Source: Streptomyces sp. L2
GTDB lineage: Bacteria; Actinomycetota; Actinomycetes; Streptomycetales; Streptomycetaceae
Reading direction: 5' to 3'
DNA length: 64,000 nt
NCBI RefSeq assembly: GCF_004124325.1
Contig: NZ_QBDT01000001.1
Span: 2,604,001 to 2,668,000 of the forward strand
Positions 1-8,496 of this stretch are shown one piece after another. The number at the start of each line of letters is the position of its first letter. Position 1 is the stretch's first letter. The notes under the pieces are model-generated. The model worked only from the letters and a program-made list of their open reading frames with translations, was not told the origin of the DNA and ran no database searches. The position numbers and the translations under genes were made by a program.

Positions 1-190
1 CGTGTTCTTCGTGGCGACCGGGATCACCGACGGTGAGCTGCTGCGGGGTGTGCGGTATCGGTCGGAGACCGCGCTGACCGAGTCGATCGTGATGCGGTCG
101 AAGTCGGGGACGGTGCGGCGGATCGATTCCGAGCATCGGCTGCGCAAGCTTCGGGCGTACAGTGCGATCGACTTTGACCGGGCCAAGTAG
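1..190 (+). CDS. glpX: fructose-1,6-bisphosphatase class II, C-terminal fragment
   Basis: This is the last 62 codons of a gene that begins before the window. The tail contains the GlpX signature stretch [19 protein letters not shown] followed by a short basic segment and a TAG stop. GlpX hydrolyses fructose-1,6-bisphosphate to fructose-6-phosphate, the committed step of gluconeogenesis. Its place next to a WhiB-like gene and fumarase genes matches the order I recall for Streptomyces. The gene also pairs functionally with the PEP carboxykinase at the other end of the window. Only the C-terminus is visible, so intactness of the active site cannot be judged. Confidence 0.9.
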   Translation, partial: VFFVATGITDGELLRGVRYRSETALTESIVMRSKSGTVRRIDSEHRLRKLRAYSAIDFDRAK

Positions 191-204
191 GTTCGCTGCG
201 TTGC

Positions 205-300
205 AGTGAGGGCGCCTGGTTCGGGGGCTGCGGGTTGTCTTGCGCGTGACGGTGCGTTGTGGTTGTTCGCGCAGTTCCCCGCGCCCCTTTGGGGCGCAGA
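205..300. repeat. Streptomyces-type intergenic repeat
   Basis: The stretch ending in TTCCCCGCGCCCC-TTT-GGGGCGC resembles a dispersed intergenic element I recall from many Streptomyces genomes. A related copy of the hairpin core (GCGCCCCT-gaa-AGGGGCGC) occurs near 19818 in this window. No gene is visible here. Confidence 0.45.
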
Positions 301-320
301 CGCCGGCCCGGCATGCAGAA

Positions 321-348
321 AGGCGCCCTCCGTGCGGGGAGGGCGCCT
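321..348. terminator. bidirectional terminator between glpX and wblI
   Basis: Perfect 11-bp inverted repeat (AGGCGCCCTCC at 321-331, GGAGGGCGCCT at 338-348) with a 6-nt loop. It is flanked by A-rich and T-rich triplets and lies between two convergent genes. Confidence 0.75.
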
Positions 349-362
349 CTTTGCTGGTGTGG

Positions 363-731
363 TCAGCCGGCCATGCGGGTTGTCGTGGGCCTGTTCTGGA
401 GTTCCAGTTCGCGGCGGCGGCGGCGGGCGAGGACCACGCGGCGTTCTGCTGCGGTGAGGCCGCCCCAGACGCCGTAGGGCTCGGGCTGGAGGAGGGCGTG
501 TTCGCGGCACTCGACCATGACGGGGCAGCGGGCGCAGACCCGCTTGGCCGCTTCCTCGCGGGACAGCCGGGCCGCGGTGGGCTCCTTCGACGGGGCGAAG
601 AAGAGGCCGGCCTCGTCGCGCCGGCACACCGCCTCGGTGTGCCAGGGGTCGTCTTGGTCCCGGTCGCGCGCGGGCACCCGCTGGGCCGGAACGGCAGCTA
701 CCTGCAGGGACGAATGCGGCGGTTGCAGCAC
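363..731 (-). CDS. wblI: WhiB-like iron-sulfur transcription factor
   Basis: 122 aa. Four cysteines in the Wbl pattern (C36, C66, C69, C75; core CARCPVMVEC) would bind a [4Fe-4S] cluster. The turn motif GVWGG (87-91) is followed by a basic helix RRRRRE for DNA binding. Wbl proteins act as redox/NO-responsive partners of the principal sigma factor. GTG start is preceded by AGGAG at about 6 nt. The N-terminal 30 residues are less conserved-looking and proline/glutamine rich. The symbol rests on recalled synteny with glpX and fumB, not on a search; family assignment is firm, paralogue assignment moderate. Confidence 0.93.
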   Translation of the reverse strand: MLQPPHSSLQVAAVPAQRVPARDRDQDDPWHTEAVCRRDEAGLFFAPSKEPTAARLSREEAAKRVCARCPVMVECREHALLQPEPYGVWGGLTAAERRVVLARRRRRELELQNRPTTTRMAG

Positions 732-905
732 GGTCTACTCCTGACGACGGCTTCGCGAGTGAGCGACGATGCAGCAAGGTCTACCCGCTGTGCGCGGGCC
801 CATGCACTGCGTTTCCAACGGCGGTTGCGCGGCGGCTTGTTCACGCCCCTCGGCTGGTGGTGTGGGAGGAGGCGATCGTTCCGCCCGGGGCCTGATTCGC
901 CGGAG

Positions 906-1625
906 TCAACGGTCGAGGTGTTTGCGCAGCTTTCTCTCGACGGTGCGCTGCGCCCGGTCGAGGATGTCCGAAACGACCTTGCCCCGCTTGGGCCGGGCCT
1001 CGATGTTCCCGAGTACGGCCCACCCCTCGACGTAGATGACGGGCGCGTCGGACTCGACCGAGTCGAGCGTGTCCACCTCGAAGTTGCCGAGGACGCCGCC
1101 GCCGGTGCCGCGCAGCGACACGTTCTCCGGGACCCGGATCTGGATGTCGCCGAAGACGGAGACGGCCTTGATGACGACCTGCTGGTACTCGAAGATCGCC
1201 TCGCTGAGGTCGATCTCGACGGAGCCGAAGACCGAGTACGCGTGCAGCCGGCGTCCGGCGCGCCAGCGGCCGCGGCGCATGGCGCTGCTGAAGACGGCCA
1301 CCACATTGGCGTCGGCCTCGGCCGGGATCGCGCCGGGGGTCGGGCGGGAGGGCACCGGCGTGTAGGCGGGGGCGGGCGGGACCTGGTGGGCGGCGGGCAG
1401 GTCCCGGATGAAGACCTCCAGCTCACCGACCGTCTTCGCGTGCAGCACCCCCTCCACGCGCTCGGCGTGCTCGTCGGCGGTCAGCCGGCCCTCGGCCAGG
1501 GCTTCGCGCAGGATGTCGGCGATGCGGTCACGGTCGGCGTCCGAGGCGCGCAGTTCGGCGACGCGGGGCGCGGTGGGCGCCGCGGGCACGGTGTCCTCGG
1601 GGCGGGCGTGCTTCTGAAGGTCCAC
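906..1625 (-). CDS. DUF1707 / LiaF-like C-terminal domain protein
   Basis: 239 aa. The N-terminal third has the DUF1707 SHOCT-like helix pair (ELRASDADRDRIADILREAL and the following GRLTADEHAERV, about 25-65). A proline-rich linker follows. The C-terminal half (about 120-220) is a beta-rich domain with the repeated VFGSVEIDL / VFGDIQIRVP pattern seen in LiaF-type cell-wall stress proteins. No membrane segment is visible. The GTG start lies 6 nt after a TACGCT hexamer, so the mRNA is probably leaderless. The role is likely envelope-stress sensing by analogy; the substrate or partner is unknown. Confidence 0.85.
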   Translation of the reverse strand: MDLQKHARPEDTVPAAPTAPRVAELRASDADRDRIADILREALAEGRLTADEHAERVEGVLHAKTVGELEVFIRDLPAAHQVPPAPAYTPVPSRPTPGAIPAEADANVVAVFSSAMRRGRWRAGRRLHAYSVFGSVEIDLSEAIFEYQQVVIKAVSVFGDIQIRVPENVSLRGTGGGVLGNFEVDTLDSVESDAPVIYVEGWAVLGNIEARPKRGKVVSDILDRAQRTVERKLRKHLDR

Positions 1626-1761
1626 GACAGCAGCGTACCCAAACGCGATAGATCGCGACTAGGGGTGTGGACAAGCCGCGCGTGTCGGGGGTCCCGGCGC
1701 TGGAAGGGCCTCACACCGGCACTGAGCCTCACCTCACAGGTTCCCTGTCGGTGGCAGGTTC

Positions 1762-1826
1762 TACGCTGGTGGGGCCCGCCAATGACGGCGGGCCGCCGTC
1801 CGTAGAGTGAGGAATGGGCTGAGATG
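1762..1826 (+). promoter_or_regulatory. fumB promoter, leader hairpin and mini-ORF
   Basis: TACGCT (1762-1767) is a plausible -10 box. It is followed by a perfect 8-bp hairpin (GGCCCGCC 1773-1780 / GGCGGGCC 1787-1794) and a GAGGA ribosome site at 1809-1813. Between the ribosome site and the fumB ATG (1824) lies a start-stop mini-ORF, ATG-GGC-TGA (1814-1822). Confidence 0.5.
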
Positions 1827-3494
1827 CCTGAGTTCGCGTACACCGATCTGCTCCCCCAGGGAGAGGACACCACCCCCTACCGGCTGGTGACGTCCGAGGG
1901 CGTCTCGACCGTCGAGGGGCCGGACGGGCGGACGTTCCTCAAGGTGGAGCCGGAGGCGCTGCGCAAGCTGGCCGAGGAGGCCGTCCACGACATCCAGCAC
2001 TATCTGCGCCCGGCCCACCTCGCCCAGCTCCGCCGCATCGTCGACGACCCGGAGGCGAGCGCGAACGACAAGTTCGTCGCCCTGGACCTGCTGAAGAACG
2101 CGAACATCGCGGCGGCGGGCGTGCTGCCGATGTGCCAGGACACGGGCACCGCGATCGTCATGGGCAAGCGCGGCCAGAACGTCCTCACCGAGGGCGAGGA
2201 CGCGGCGCACCTGTCGCACGGCATCTACGACGCGTACAAGAACCTGAACCTGCGCTACTCGCAGATGGCCCCTCTCACCATGTGGGAGGAGAAGAACACC
2301 GGCTCCAACCTGCCGGCCCAGATCGAGCTGTACGCGACGGACGGCGGCGCCTACAAGTTCCTGTTCATGGCCAAGGGCGGCGGCTCGGCCAACAAGAGCT
2401 TCCTCTACCAGGAGACGAAGGCCGTCCTGAACGAGGCCTCCATGATGAAGTTCCTGGAGGAGAAGATCCGTTCGCTGGGTACGGCCGCCTGCCCGCCGTA
2501 CCACCTGGCGATCGTCGTCGGCGGCACGAGCGCGGAGTACGCGCTGAAGACCGCGAAGTACGCCTCCGCGCACTACCTGGACAACGCGCCCACCGAGGGC
2601 TCCGCGCTCGGCCACGGCTTCCGGGACACGGAGCTGGAGGAGAAGGTCTTCGAGCTGACGCAGAAGATCGGCATCGGCGCGCAGTTCGGCGGCAAGTACT
2701 TCTGCCACGACGTCCGGGTGATCCGGCTGCCGCGGCACGGCGCGTCCTGCCCGGTCGCCATCGCCGTCTCCTGCTCGGCGGACCGCCAGGCGGTCGCCAA
2801 GATCACGGCGGAGGGCGTGTTCCTGGAGCAGCTGGAGACCGACCCGGCGCGTTTCCTGCCGGAGACGACCGACGAGCAGCTTCAGGAGTCCGGCTCGGTG
2901 GTCAAGGTCGACCTCAACCAGCCGATGGACGAGATCCTCGCCGAGCTGAGCAAGTACCCGGTGAAGACGCGTCTGTCGCTGACCGGTCCGCTGGTCGTGG
3001 CCCGCGACATCGCGCACGCCAAGATCAAGGAGCGGCTGGACGCGGGTGAGGAGATGCCGCAGTACCTGAAGGACCACCCGGTGTACTACGCGGGTCCGGC
3101 GAAGACGCCCGAGGGGTACGCGTCGGGTTCCTTCGGGCCGACCACGGCCGGCCGGATGGACTCCTACGTCGAGCAGTTCCAGGCCGCCGGCGGGTCCAAG
3201 GTGATGCTGGCCAAGGGCAATCGCAGCCAGCAGGTCACCGACGCGTGCGGCACGCACGGCGGGTTCTACCTCGGCTCCATCGGTGGGCCGGCCGCCCGCC
3301 TCGCCCAGGACTGCATCAAGAAGGTCGAGGTCGTCGAGTACGAGGAGCTGGGGATGGAGGCCGTCTGGAAGATCGAGGTGGAGGACTTCCCGGCGTTCAT
3401 CGTGGTCGACGACAAGGGCAACGACTTCTTCCAGAACCCGGCCCCCGAGCCCACGTTCACCCACATCCCGGTGCGGGGGCCCGGGCTGGCGTAG
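1824..3494 (+). CDS. fumB: fumarate hydratase class I (iron-sulfur)
   Basis: 556 aa, the single-chain length of class I fumarases. It interconverts fumarate and malate in the TCA cycle using a [4Fe-4S] cluster. The three expected ligands are C104 (in LPMCQDTG), C223 (in TAACPPYH) and C309 (in RHGASCPV). Start ATG 1824 has GAGGA 10 nt upstream. An oxygen-labile class I enzyme directly followed by an oxygen-stable class II enzyme suggests isozyme switching with redox state. The nearby WhiB-like gene fits this loosely. All key residues are present and there is no sign of decay. Naming follows the Streptomyces convention. Confidence 0.96.
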   Translation: MPEFAYTDLLPQGEDTTPYRLVTSEGVSTVEGPDGRTFLKVEPEALRKLAEEAVHDIQHYLRPAHLAQLRRIVDDPEASANDKFVALDLLKNANIAAAGVLPMCQDTGTAIVMGKRGQNVLTEGEDAAHLSHGIYDAYKNLNLRYSQMAPLTMWEEKNTGSNLPAQIELYATDGGAYKFLFMAKGGGSANKSFLYQETKAVLNEASMMKFLEEKIRSLGTAACPPYHLAIVVGGTSAEYALKTAKYASAHYLDNAPTEGSALGHGFRDTELEEKVFELTQKIGIGAQFGGKYFCHDVRVIRLPRHGASCPVAIAVSCSADRQAVAKITAEGVFLEQLETDPARFLPETTDEQLQESGSVVKVDLNQPMDEILAELSKYPVKTRLSLTGPLVVARDIAHAKIKERLDAGEEMPQYLKDHPVYYAGPAKTPEGYASGSFGPTTAGRMDSYVEQFQAAGGSKVMLAKGNRSQQVTDACGTHGGFYLGSIGGPAARLAQDCIKKVEVVEYEELGMEAVWKIEVEDFPAFIVVDDKGNDFFQNPAPEPTFTHIPVRGPGLA

Positions 3495-3552
3495 CGCGCC
3501 GGGTGCGGCGGGGAGGATTCCGCCCCCGCCGCCCCTACCCGTCCCGTCCTTC

Positions 3553-3625
3553 GGGGGCTCCGCCCCCGGCCCCCCGCTCCTCAAACGCCGGAGGGGCTGT
3601 ATGGCAGCACGTCCGGCGTTTGAGG
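3553..3625. repeat. intergenic inverted repeat of Streptomyces type
   Basis: Contains a GGGGGCTCCGCCCCC hairpin and a 14-bp perfect inverted repeat (CCTCAAACGCCGGA at 3579-3592, TCCGGCGTTTGAGG at 3612-3625). This CAAACGCCGGA palindrome is a dispersed element I recall from Streptomyces intergenic regions. It may act as the fumB terminator. Confidence 0.7.
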
Positions 3626-3731
3626 ACGAGGCCGTTCAGGCCGAAGCGGGGGTCTGGGAGCGGCAGCCCCCAGGGACGGGGCGAGATCATCGGGCCGGAA
3701 CATCCCGGCCACCCCGGGTGCTGTATCCGGT

Positions 3732-5117
3732 ATGACCGAATACCGCATCGAGCACGATTCCATGGGTGAAGTCCGGGTTCCGGCGGGCGCCAAGTGGCGG
3801 GCGCAGACGCAGCGGGCCGTGGAGAACTTCCCCGTCTCCGGGCAGCGGATCGAGCGCGCGCACATCGAGGCGCTCGCCCGGATCAAGGGGGCCGCCGCCA
3901 AGGTCAACGCGGAACTCGGCGTGCTCGACAAGGACGTCGCGGAGGCGATCCAGCAGGCGGCCGGGGAGGTCGCCGAGGGCCGGTGGGACGAGCACTTCCC
4001 GGTGGACGTGTTCCAGACCGGCTCGGGGACGTCGTCCAACATGAACACCAACGAGGTGCTCGCCACCCTCGCGAGCGAGCGGCTCGGCCGGGACGTGCAC
4101 CCGAACGACCACGTCAACGCGTCGCAGTCGTCCAACGACGTCTTCCCGTCCTCGATCCACATCGCCGCCACCGCCGCCGTCACACACGATCTGATCCCGG
4201 CGCTGGAGCACCTCGCCGGCTCGCTGGAGCGCAAGGCCAAGGAATTCGCCGACGTCGTGAAGTCGGGGCGGACGCATCTGATGGACGCGACGCCGGTGAC
4301 GCTCGGCCAGGAGTTCGGCGGGTACGCCGCCCAGGTGCGCTACGGCGTGGAGCGGCTGCGCGCCTCGCTGCCCCGGCTGGCCGAGCTGCCGCTGGGCGGG
4401 ACGGCGGTCGGCACCGGCATCAACACGCCGCCGGGGTTCGCCGCGGCGGTCATCGAGGAGGTCGCCCGGAGCACCGGGCTGCCGCTCACCGAGGCCCGAG
4501 ACCACTTCGAGGCCCAGGGCGCGCGGGACGGCGTCGTCGAGACCAGCGGGCAGCTCAGGACCATCGCGGTCGGGCTGACGAAGATTGCCAACGATCTGCG
4601 GTGGATGTCCTCCGGGCCGCGCACCGGCCTCGCCGAGATCCGGCTGCCCGATCTGCAGCCCGGCTCGTCGATCATGCCGGGGAAGGTCAACCCGGTCGTC
4701 CCCGAGGCCGTGCTGATGGTCGCAGCGCAGGTCGTCGGCAACGACGCGACGATCGCCACGGCCGGGGCCGCCGGGAACTTCGAGCTGAACGTGATGCTGC
4801 CGGTCATCGCCAAGAACGTGCTGGAGTCGGTCCGGCTGCTCGCGAACGTCTCCCGGCTGCTGGCCGACCGCACGATCGACGGCATCACCGCCGACCGCGA
4901 ACGCACCCGCGAGTACGCCGAGTCGTCCCCGTCCGTGGTGACCCCGCTGAACAAGTACATCGGCTACGAGGAGGCGGCGAAGGTCGCCAAGAGGTCGCTG
5001 GCCGAGCGGAAGACCATCCGGGAGGTCGTCCTGGAGGGCGGGTACGTGGAGCGCGGCGACCTCACCGTGGAGCAGCTGGACGAGGCGCTGGACGTCCTGC
5101 GGATGACCCGGCCGTGA
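3732..5117 (+). CDS. fumC: fumarate hydratase class II
   Basis: 461 aa, normal for homotetrameric, metal-free fumarases of the aspartase/fumarase superfamily. Visible motifs are [14 protein letters not shown] (about 96-109), [13 protein letters not shown] (178-190) and the superfamily signature [11 protein letters not shown] (311-321) containing the catalytic serine loop. It catalyses reversible hydration of fumarate to malate in the cytosol. It lies 237 bp downstream of the class I enzyme on the same strand. A repeat/hairpin region intervenes, so the genes are probably separately expressed. A GTATCC hexamer sits just upstream of the ATG and no strong ribosome site is seen. Intact. Confidence 0.96.
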   Translation: MTEYRIEHDSMGEVRVPAGAKWRAQTQRAVENFPVSGQRIERAHIEALARIKGAAAKVNAELGVLDKDVAEAIQQAAGEVAEGRWDEHFPVDVFQTGSGTSSNMNTNEVLATLASERLGRDVHPNDHVNASQSSNDVFPSSIHIAATAAVTHDLIPALEHLAGSLERKAKEFADVVKSGRTHLMDATPVTLGQEFGGYAAQVRYGVERLRASLPRLAELPLGGTAVGTGINTPPGFAAAVIEEVARSTGLPLTEARDHFEAQGARDGVVETSGQLRTIAVGLTKIANDLRWMSSGPRTGLAEIRLPDLQPGSSIMPGKVNPVVPEAVLMVAAQVVGNDATIATAGAAGNFELNVMLPVIAKNVLESVRLLANVSRLLADRTIDGITADRERTREYAESSPSVVTPLNKYIGYEEAAKVAKRSLAERKTIREVVLEGGYVERGDLTVEQLDEALDVLRMTRP

Positions 5118-5198
5118 GGCCCGGCCGTGAGGCCCGGCCGTGAGGCCCGGCCGTGAGGCCCGGCCGTGAGGCCCGGCCGTGAGGCCCGGCCGTGAGGG
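5114..5198 (+). repeat. 13-bp tandem repeat array overlapping the fumC stop
   Basis: Six complete head-to-tail copies of GTGAGGCCCGGCC (5114-5191) and a partial seventh. The fumC TGA lies inside the first copy. The unit length is not a multiple of three, so copy-number change leaves the protein unaffected. Confidence 0.9.
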
Positions 5199-5335
5199 AC
5201 GCCGGACCGGCGGGCCGAAGCGGCGGGGCAGGGCAGCGGGGCGGAGCGACGGGCCGAAGCGGCGGGGCGGAGCGATCATTTCCGGCCAGCCTCGGGGCCG
5301 TGACCCGGACCGCAGCGTCGTATGCCCACGGCACC

Positions 5336-5347
5336 TAATATCTGTCC
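5336..5347 (+). promoter_or_regulatory. -10 element for leaderless DUF402 gene
   Basis: TAATAT (5336-5341) ends 6 nt before the ATG at 5348, so transcription would start at or next to the start codon. This supports that start. Confidence 0.55.
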
Positions 5348-6037
5348 ATGGCAGACGACGGAGCGATGAGACGAGTGGACGCGCGCCCTGCGACCCGCTG
5401 GGCGCCCGGGAGCAGCATCCTGTGGCGGTACCGGGAGAACGCCGGGCCCCGCTTCCACATCGCGCGCCCCGTCACGGTCGTCCGGGACGACGAGAAGCTG
5501 CTCGCGGTGTGGCTGGCGCCCGGCACCGAGTGCGTCAAGCCCGTGCTCGCGGACGGCACACCCGTGCACGTCGAGCCGCTGCGGTCCCGCTACACCAAGC
5601 CGCGCACGGTGCAGCGGGACCGCTGGTTCGGCACCGGCGTGCTGAAGCTCGCCCGGCCCGGTCTGCCCTGGTCGGTGTGGCTGTTCTGGGATCCGGGCTG
5701 GCGGTTCAAGAACTGGTACGTCAACCTGGAGCAGCCGCTGGCCCGTTGGGCGGACGGCGTCGACTCCGAGGACTACTTCCTGGACATCTCCGTACACCCG
5801 GACCGCAGTTGGCACTGGCGGGACGAGGACGAGTTCGCGCAGGCGCAGCGGGACGGCCTGATGGACGCGGCGACCGCCGAGCGGGTGCGGGCGGCCGGGC
5901 AGGACGCCGTGGAGGTGATCCGCGCCTGGGGCCCGCCGTTCTCGGACGGCTGGCAGCACTGGCGCCCGGACCCGTCCTGGACGGTACCGTCACTGCCGGA
6001 GGACTGGGACCGTACGCCCGCGCATGTGTCCTCATGA
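5348..6037 (+). CDS. DUF402 family protein
   Basis: 229 aa. Shows the DUF402 pattern: a basic, tryptophan-rich core (RSRYTKPRTVQRDRWFG, LPWSVWLFWDPGWRFKNWYVNLEQP, DYFLDISVHPD) ending with an Asp/Glu-rich segment DEDEFAQAQRDG. Characterised relatives such as FomD hydrolyse nucleotide-linked phosphonates; others are nucleotide phosphatases. The acidic residues in DYFLDI and DEDE would bind divalent metal by analogy. No signal peptide is present. The substrate here cannot be inferred from context. The -10 element immediately upstream indicates a leaderless start. Confidence 0.85.
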   Translation: MADDGAMRRVDARPATRWAPGSSILWRYRENAGPRFHIARPVTVVRDDEKLLAVWLAPGTECVKPVLADGTPVHVEPLRSRYTKPRTVQRDRWFGTGVLKLARPGLPWSVWLFWDPGWRFKNWYVNLEQPLARWADGVDSEDYFLDISVHPDRSWHWRDEDEFAQAQRDGLMDAATAERVRAAGQDAVEVIRAWGPPFSDGWQHWRPDPSWTVPSLPEDWDRTPAHVSS

Positions 6038-6042
6038 GACCC

Positions 6043-6073
6043 TTGATGCGCCCCCGGTCCACAACCGTAGGAT
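6043..6073 (+). promoter_or_regulatory. candidate promoter for the small ORF and phosphatase operon
   Basis: TTGATG (6043-6048), a 19-bp spacer and TAGGAT (6068-6073) resemble a Streptomyces housekeeping promoter. It lies about 80 bp upstream of the GTG at 6154. Confidence 0.45.
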
Positions 6074-6153
6074 CGTCCTCCGCAAGAGCAGTCGGCCACA
6101 ACTCCCGGAACAAGGGCCGGGACTGACCAGACGTCACCGAGGGGCGGCAAGAC

Positions 6154-6336
6154 GTGAGCGAGGGGTACGAGGGCAACACCGCGGCGGACCGGGGACGGTC
6201 CGCCGGGGGCACAGGAACAACCTCTGACCACGCGGGAATTCCGTTCCTGGGGCACGTATTCCGGGTATCGGGATTCCTGCGGGACCAACTGCGCGCGCGG
6301 CGCGCAGCCCCGGACGGATGGATTCGACACGCGTGA
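6154..6336 (+). CDS. small ORF translationally coupled to the SpoIIE phosphatase
   Basis: 60 aa, GTG start with GAGGGGC about 9 nt upstream. Its TGA (6334-6336) overlaps GTG 6333-6335 of the next gene in a GTGA arrangement. That 4-bp overlap is used by many real gene pairs in this window. The product has a central hydrophobic patch (FLGHVFRVSGFL) and a basic C-terminus, with no recognisable domain. It could be a real small protein or simply a translated leader that sets phosphatase expression. Function unknown. Confidence 0.45.
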   Translation: MSEGYEGNTAADRGRSAGGTGTTSDHAGIPFLGHVFRVSGFLRDQLRARRAAPDGWIRHA

Positions 6337-8420
6337 CGGAGCACTCCACCTCCTCCTACGAGCGCCCGCAGCCGGGCGTCGACCCCGCGGAGGCCCGCGG
6401 GGCGCTCCTGCGTTCCCCGAAGCCGCTCGGCGCGACCGCACTGCCGGCCCAGGCCAGGGCGGGTGAGACGCCCCCCGGGCCGCACCAGACCACGCCCTGC
6501 CGCCAGGGGAAGGAGCCCGAAGTCAACGGCCCCGAGCACGCCCAGCCCGACACCGCCGAGCCCGACACCCCCCGGCCGCGTCCGGCGCCGGAGGGCATAC
6601 CGCCGCAGCCGGGCGCCGAGCAGGACCGGGCGCCGGGCGGGCCGGAGCGCCGTACCGGGCGGGGGCTGCCGCGCGGGCGGCCGATGCCGATGCGGCGGGA
6701 CGGGGACCGGCTCAGGTTCGTGGGCGCCGCGACCCGGCGGATCGCCCGCGGGATCGACCTGGACGAGATCGTGATGGGTCTGTGCCGGGCGACCGTGCCG
6801 ACCTTCTCGGACGCGATCCTGGTGTATCTGCGCGACCCGCTGCCCGTCGGCGACGAGCGGCCCACCGGTCCGGTGGTGCTGCGGCTGCGCCGCACCGACC
6901 GGATCCCGGAGGACCGGGACACCGAGGGCGGCTTCCTGCCGCCCCCGGCGCCCGAGTCGGAGTCCTCGGAGCTGGCGGCGCTGGCGGAGCTGTCGGCGGT
7001 GACCGCCGAGCTGTGCGAGGTACGGCCGGGCGGCGCCCTCAACGAGGTGCTGCGCGGGGTGCGGCCGGTGTTCGCGGACGTGCCCGCCGCCCGGGACGCG
7101 CTCCCCGAGCTGCTCGGCGAGGGCGGCGAGGCGGTCGTACCGGACGGGCAGCACGCCATCCTCGCGCCGCTGCGCGGCCGGCGCCGGGTGATCGGCGCGG
7201 CGCTGTTCCTGCGCCGCCCGGAGCGGCCCGCGTTCGAGGCGGACGACCTGCTGGTCGCCGCCCAGCTCGCCACGCACAGCGCGCTCGGCATCGACAAGGC
7301 GGTGCTGTACGGCCGCGAGGCGTACATCGCCGACGAGCTGCAGCGCACGATGCTGCCGGAGACCCTGCCCCGGCCGACCGGTGTGCGGCTCGCCTCGCGG
7401 TACCTGCCGGCGGCGGAGACGGCGCGGGTGGGCGGCGACTGGTACGACGCGATCCCGCTGCCCGGCAGCAGGGTCGCCCTGGTCGTCGGCGACGTCATGG
7501 GCCACTCCATGACCTCGGCGGCGATCATGGGCCAGCTGCGCACCACCGCGCAGACGCTGGCCGGGCTCGACCTGCCCCCGCAGGAGGTGCTGCACCACCT
7601 CGACGAGCAGGCGCAGCGCCTGGGCACCGACCGCATGGCGACCTGCTTGTACGCCGTCTACGACCCGGTCACGCACCGCATCACCATCGCCAACGCCGGC
7701 CATCCGCCGCCCGTGCTGCTGCACCTGGGCGGCCGGGCCGAGGTGCTGCGGGTGCCGCCGGGCGCGCCGATCGGCGTCGGCGGGGTCGATTTCGAGGCGG
7801 TCGAGCTGGACGCGCCCGCCGGCGCCACCCTGCTCCTCTACACCGACGGCCTGGTGGAGTCCCGCCTGCGGGACGTGTGGACCGGCATAGAGCAACTGCG
7901 GGAGAAGCTGGCCGCGACCGCGCAGCTGACCGGCCCGGACCATCCGCCGCCGCTGGAAGCCCTGTGCGACGAGGTGCTGGACATGCTCGGGCCGGGCGAC
8001 CGGGACGACGACATCGCGCTGCTCGCCGCCCGCTTCGACGGGATCGCGCCGAGCGATGTGGCGTACTGGACGCTGGAACCGGAGGACGCGGCCCCCGGCC
8101 GGGCCCGCCGGCTGGCCCGGCGCGCCCTGGACCGCTGGGGCATGGAGGAGCTGTCGGACTCGGTGGAGCTACTGGTCAGCGAGGTCGTGACGAACGCCGT
8201 CCGCTACGCCTCCCGGCCGGTCACGCTCCGCCTGCTGCGCACCGATGTGCTGCGCTGCGAGGTCGGCGACGACGTGCCCCAGCTGCCCCGGCTGCGCCAG
8301 GCCCGCGCCACCGACGAGGGCGGGCGCGGCCTGTACCTGGTCAACAAGATGACCCGCCGCTGGGGCGCGACCCGGCTGAGCACCGGCAAGGTGGTGTGGT
8401 TCGAGCTGAACCGGGGCTGA
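6333..8420 (+). CDS. GAF - SpoIIE/PP2C phosphatase - HATPase regulator
   Basis: 695 aa. A disordered proline-rich N-terminus (about 1-120) leads to a GAF-like sensor (about 135-330). A PP2C/SpoIIE phosphatase follows, with GDWYDAI, VVGDVMGHSM, NAGHPPPVLL, LLLYTDGLVES and DDDIALLAARF (about 350-560). A C-terminal RsbW-type ATPase fold has LLVSEVVTNAVRYA and EGGRGLYLVNKM. Such fusions control anti-sigma-factor antagonists: the phosphatase dephosphorylates, the kinase-like domain phosphorylates or binds. The GTG at 6333 is preferred over the ATG at 6318 because GGATGGA lies 10 nt before it and it overlaps the upstream stop. No sigma/anti-sigma gene is adjacent, so the partner is elsewhere. Confidence 0.9.
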   Translation: MTEHSTSSYERPQPGVDPAEARGALLRSPKPLGATALPAQARAGETPPGPHQTTPCRQGKEPEVNGPEHAQPDTAEPDTPRPRPAPEGIPPQPGAEQDRAPGGPERRTGRGLPRGRPMPMRRDGDRLRFVGAATRRIARGIDLDEIVMGLCRATVPTFSDAILVYLRDPLPVGDERPTGPVVLRLRRTDRIPEDRDTEGGFLPPPAPESESSELAALAELSAVTAELCEVRPGGALNEVLRGVRPVFADVPAARDALPELLGEGGEAVVPDGQHAILAPLRGRRRVIGAALFLRRPERPAFEADDLLVAAQLATHSALGIDKAVLYGREAYIADELQRTMLPETLPRPTGVRLASRYLPAAETARVGGDWYDAIPLPGSRVALVVGDVMGHSMTSAAIMGQLRTTAQTLAGLDLPPQEVLHHLDEQAQRLGTDRMATCLYAVYDPVTHRITIANAGHPPPVLLHLGGRAEVLRVPPGAPIGVGGVDFEAVELDAPAGATLLLYTDGLVESRLRDVWTGIEQLREKLAATAQLTGPDHPPPLEALCDEVLDMLGPGDRDDDIALLAARFDGIAPSDVAYWTLEPEDAAPGRARRLARRALDRWGMEELSDSVELLVSEVVTNAVRYASRPVTLRLLRTDVLRCEVGDDVPQLPRLRQARATDEGGRGLYLVNKMTRRWGATRLSTGKVVWFELNRG

Positions 8421-8447
8421 GCGGCCTGGTTCCGCCTGTACGACGAA

Positions 8448-8479
8448 GAGGGGCGCCCGGTGTTCACCGGGCGCCCCTC
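8448..8479. terminator. bidirectional terminator
   Basis: A perfect 15-bp stem (GAGGGGCGCCCGGTG 8448-8462 / CACCGGGCGCCCCTC 8465-8479) with a 2-nt gap lies between the convergent phosphatase and penicillin-binding protein genes. Confidence 0.85.
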
Positions 8480-8496
8480 ACGCGTGTGCCGGACCG

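Noticed and set aside
1761..3584. Long open frame on the minus strand opposite fumB (about 600 codons)
   Set aside because: It mirrors the codon positions of fumB; the Asp/Val/Leu/Arg-rich product is a typical high-GC antisense shadow.
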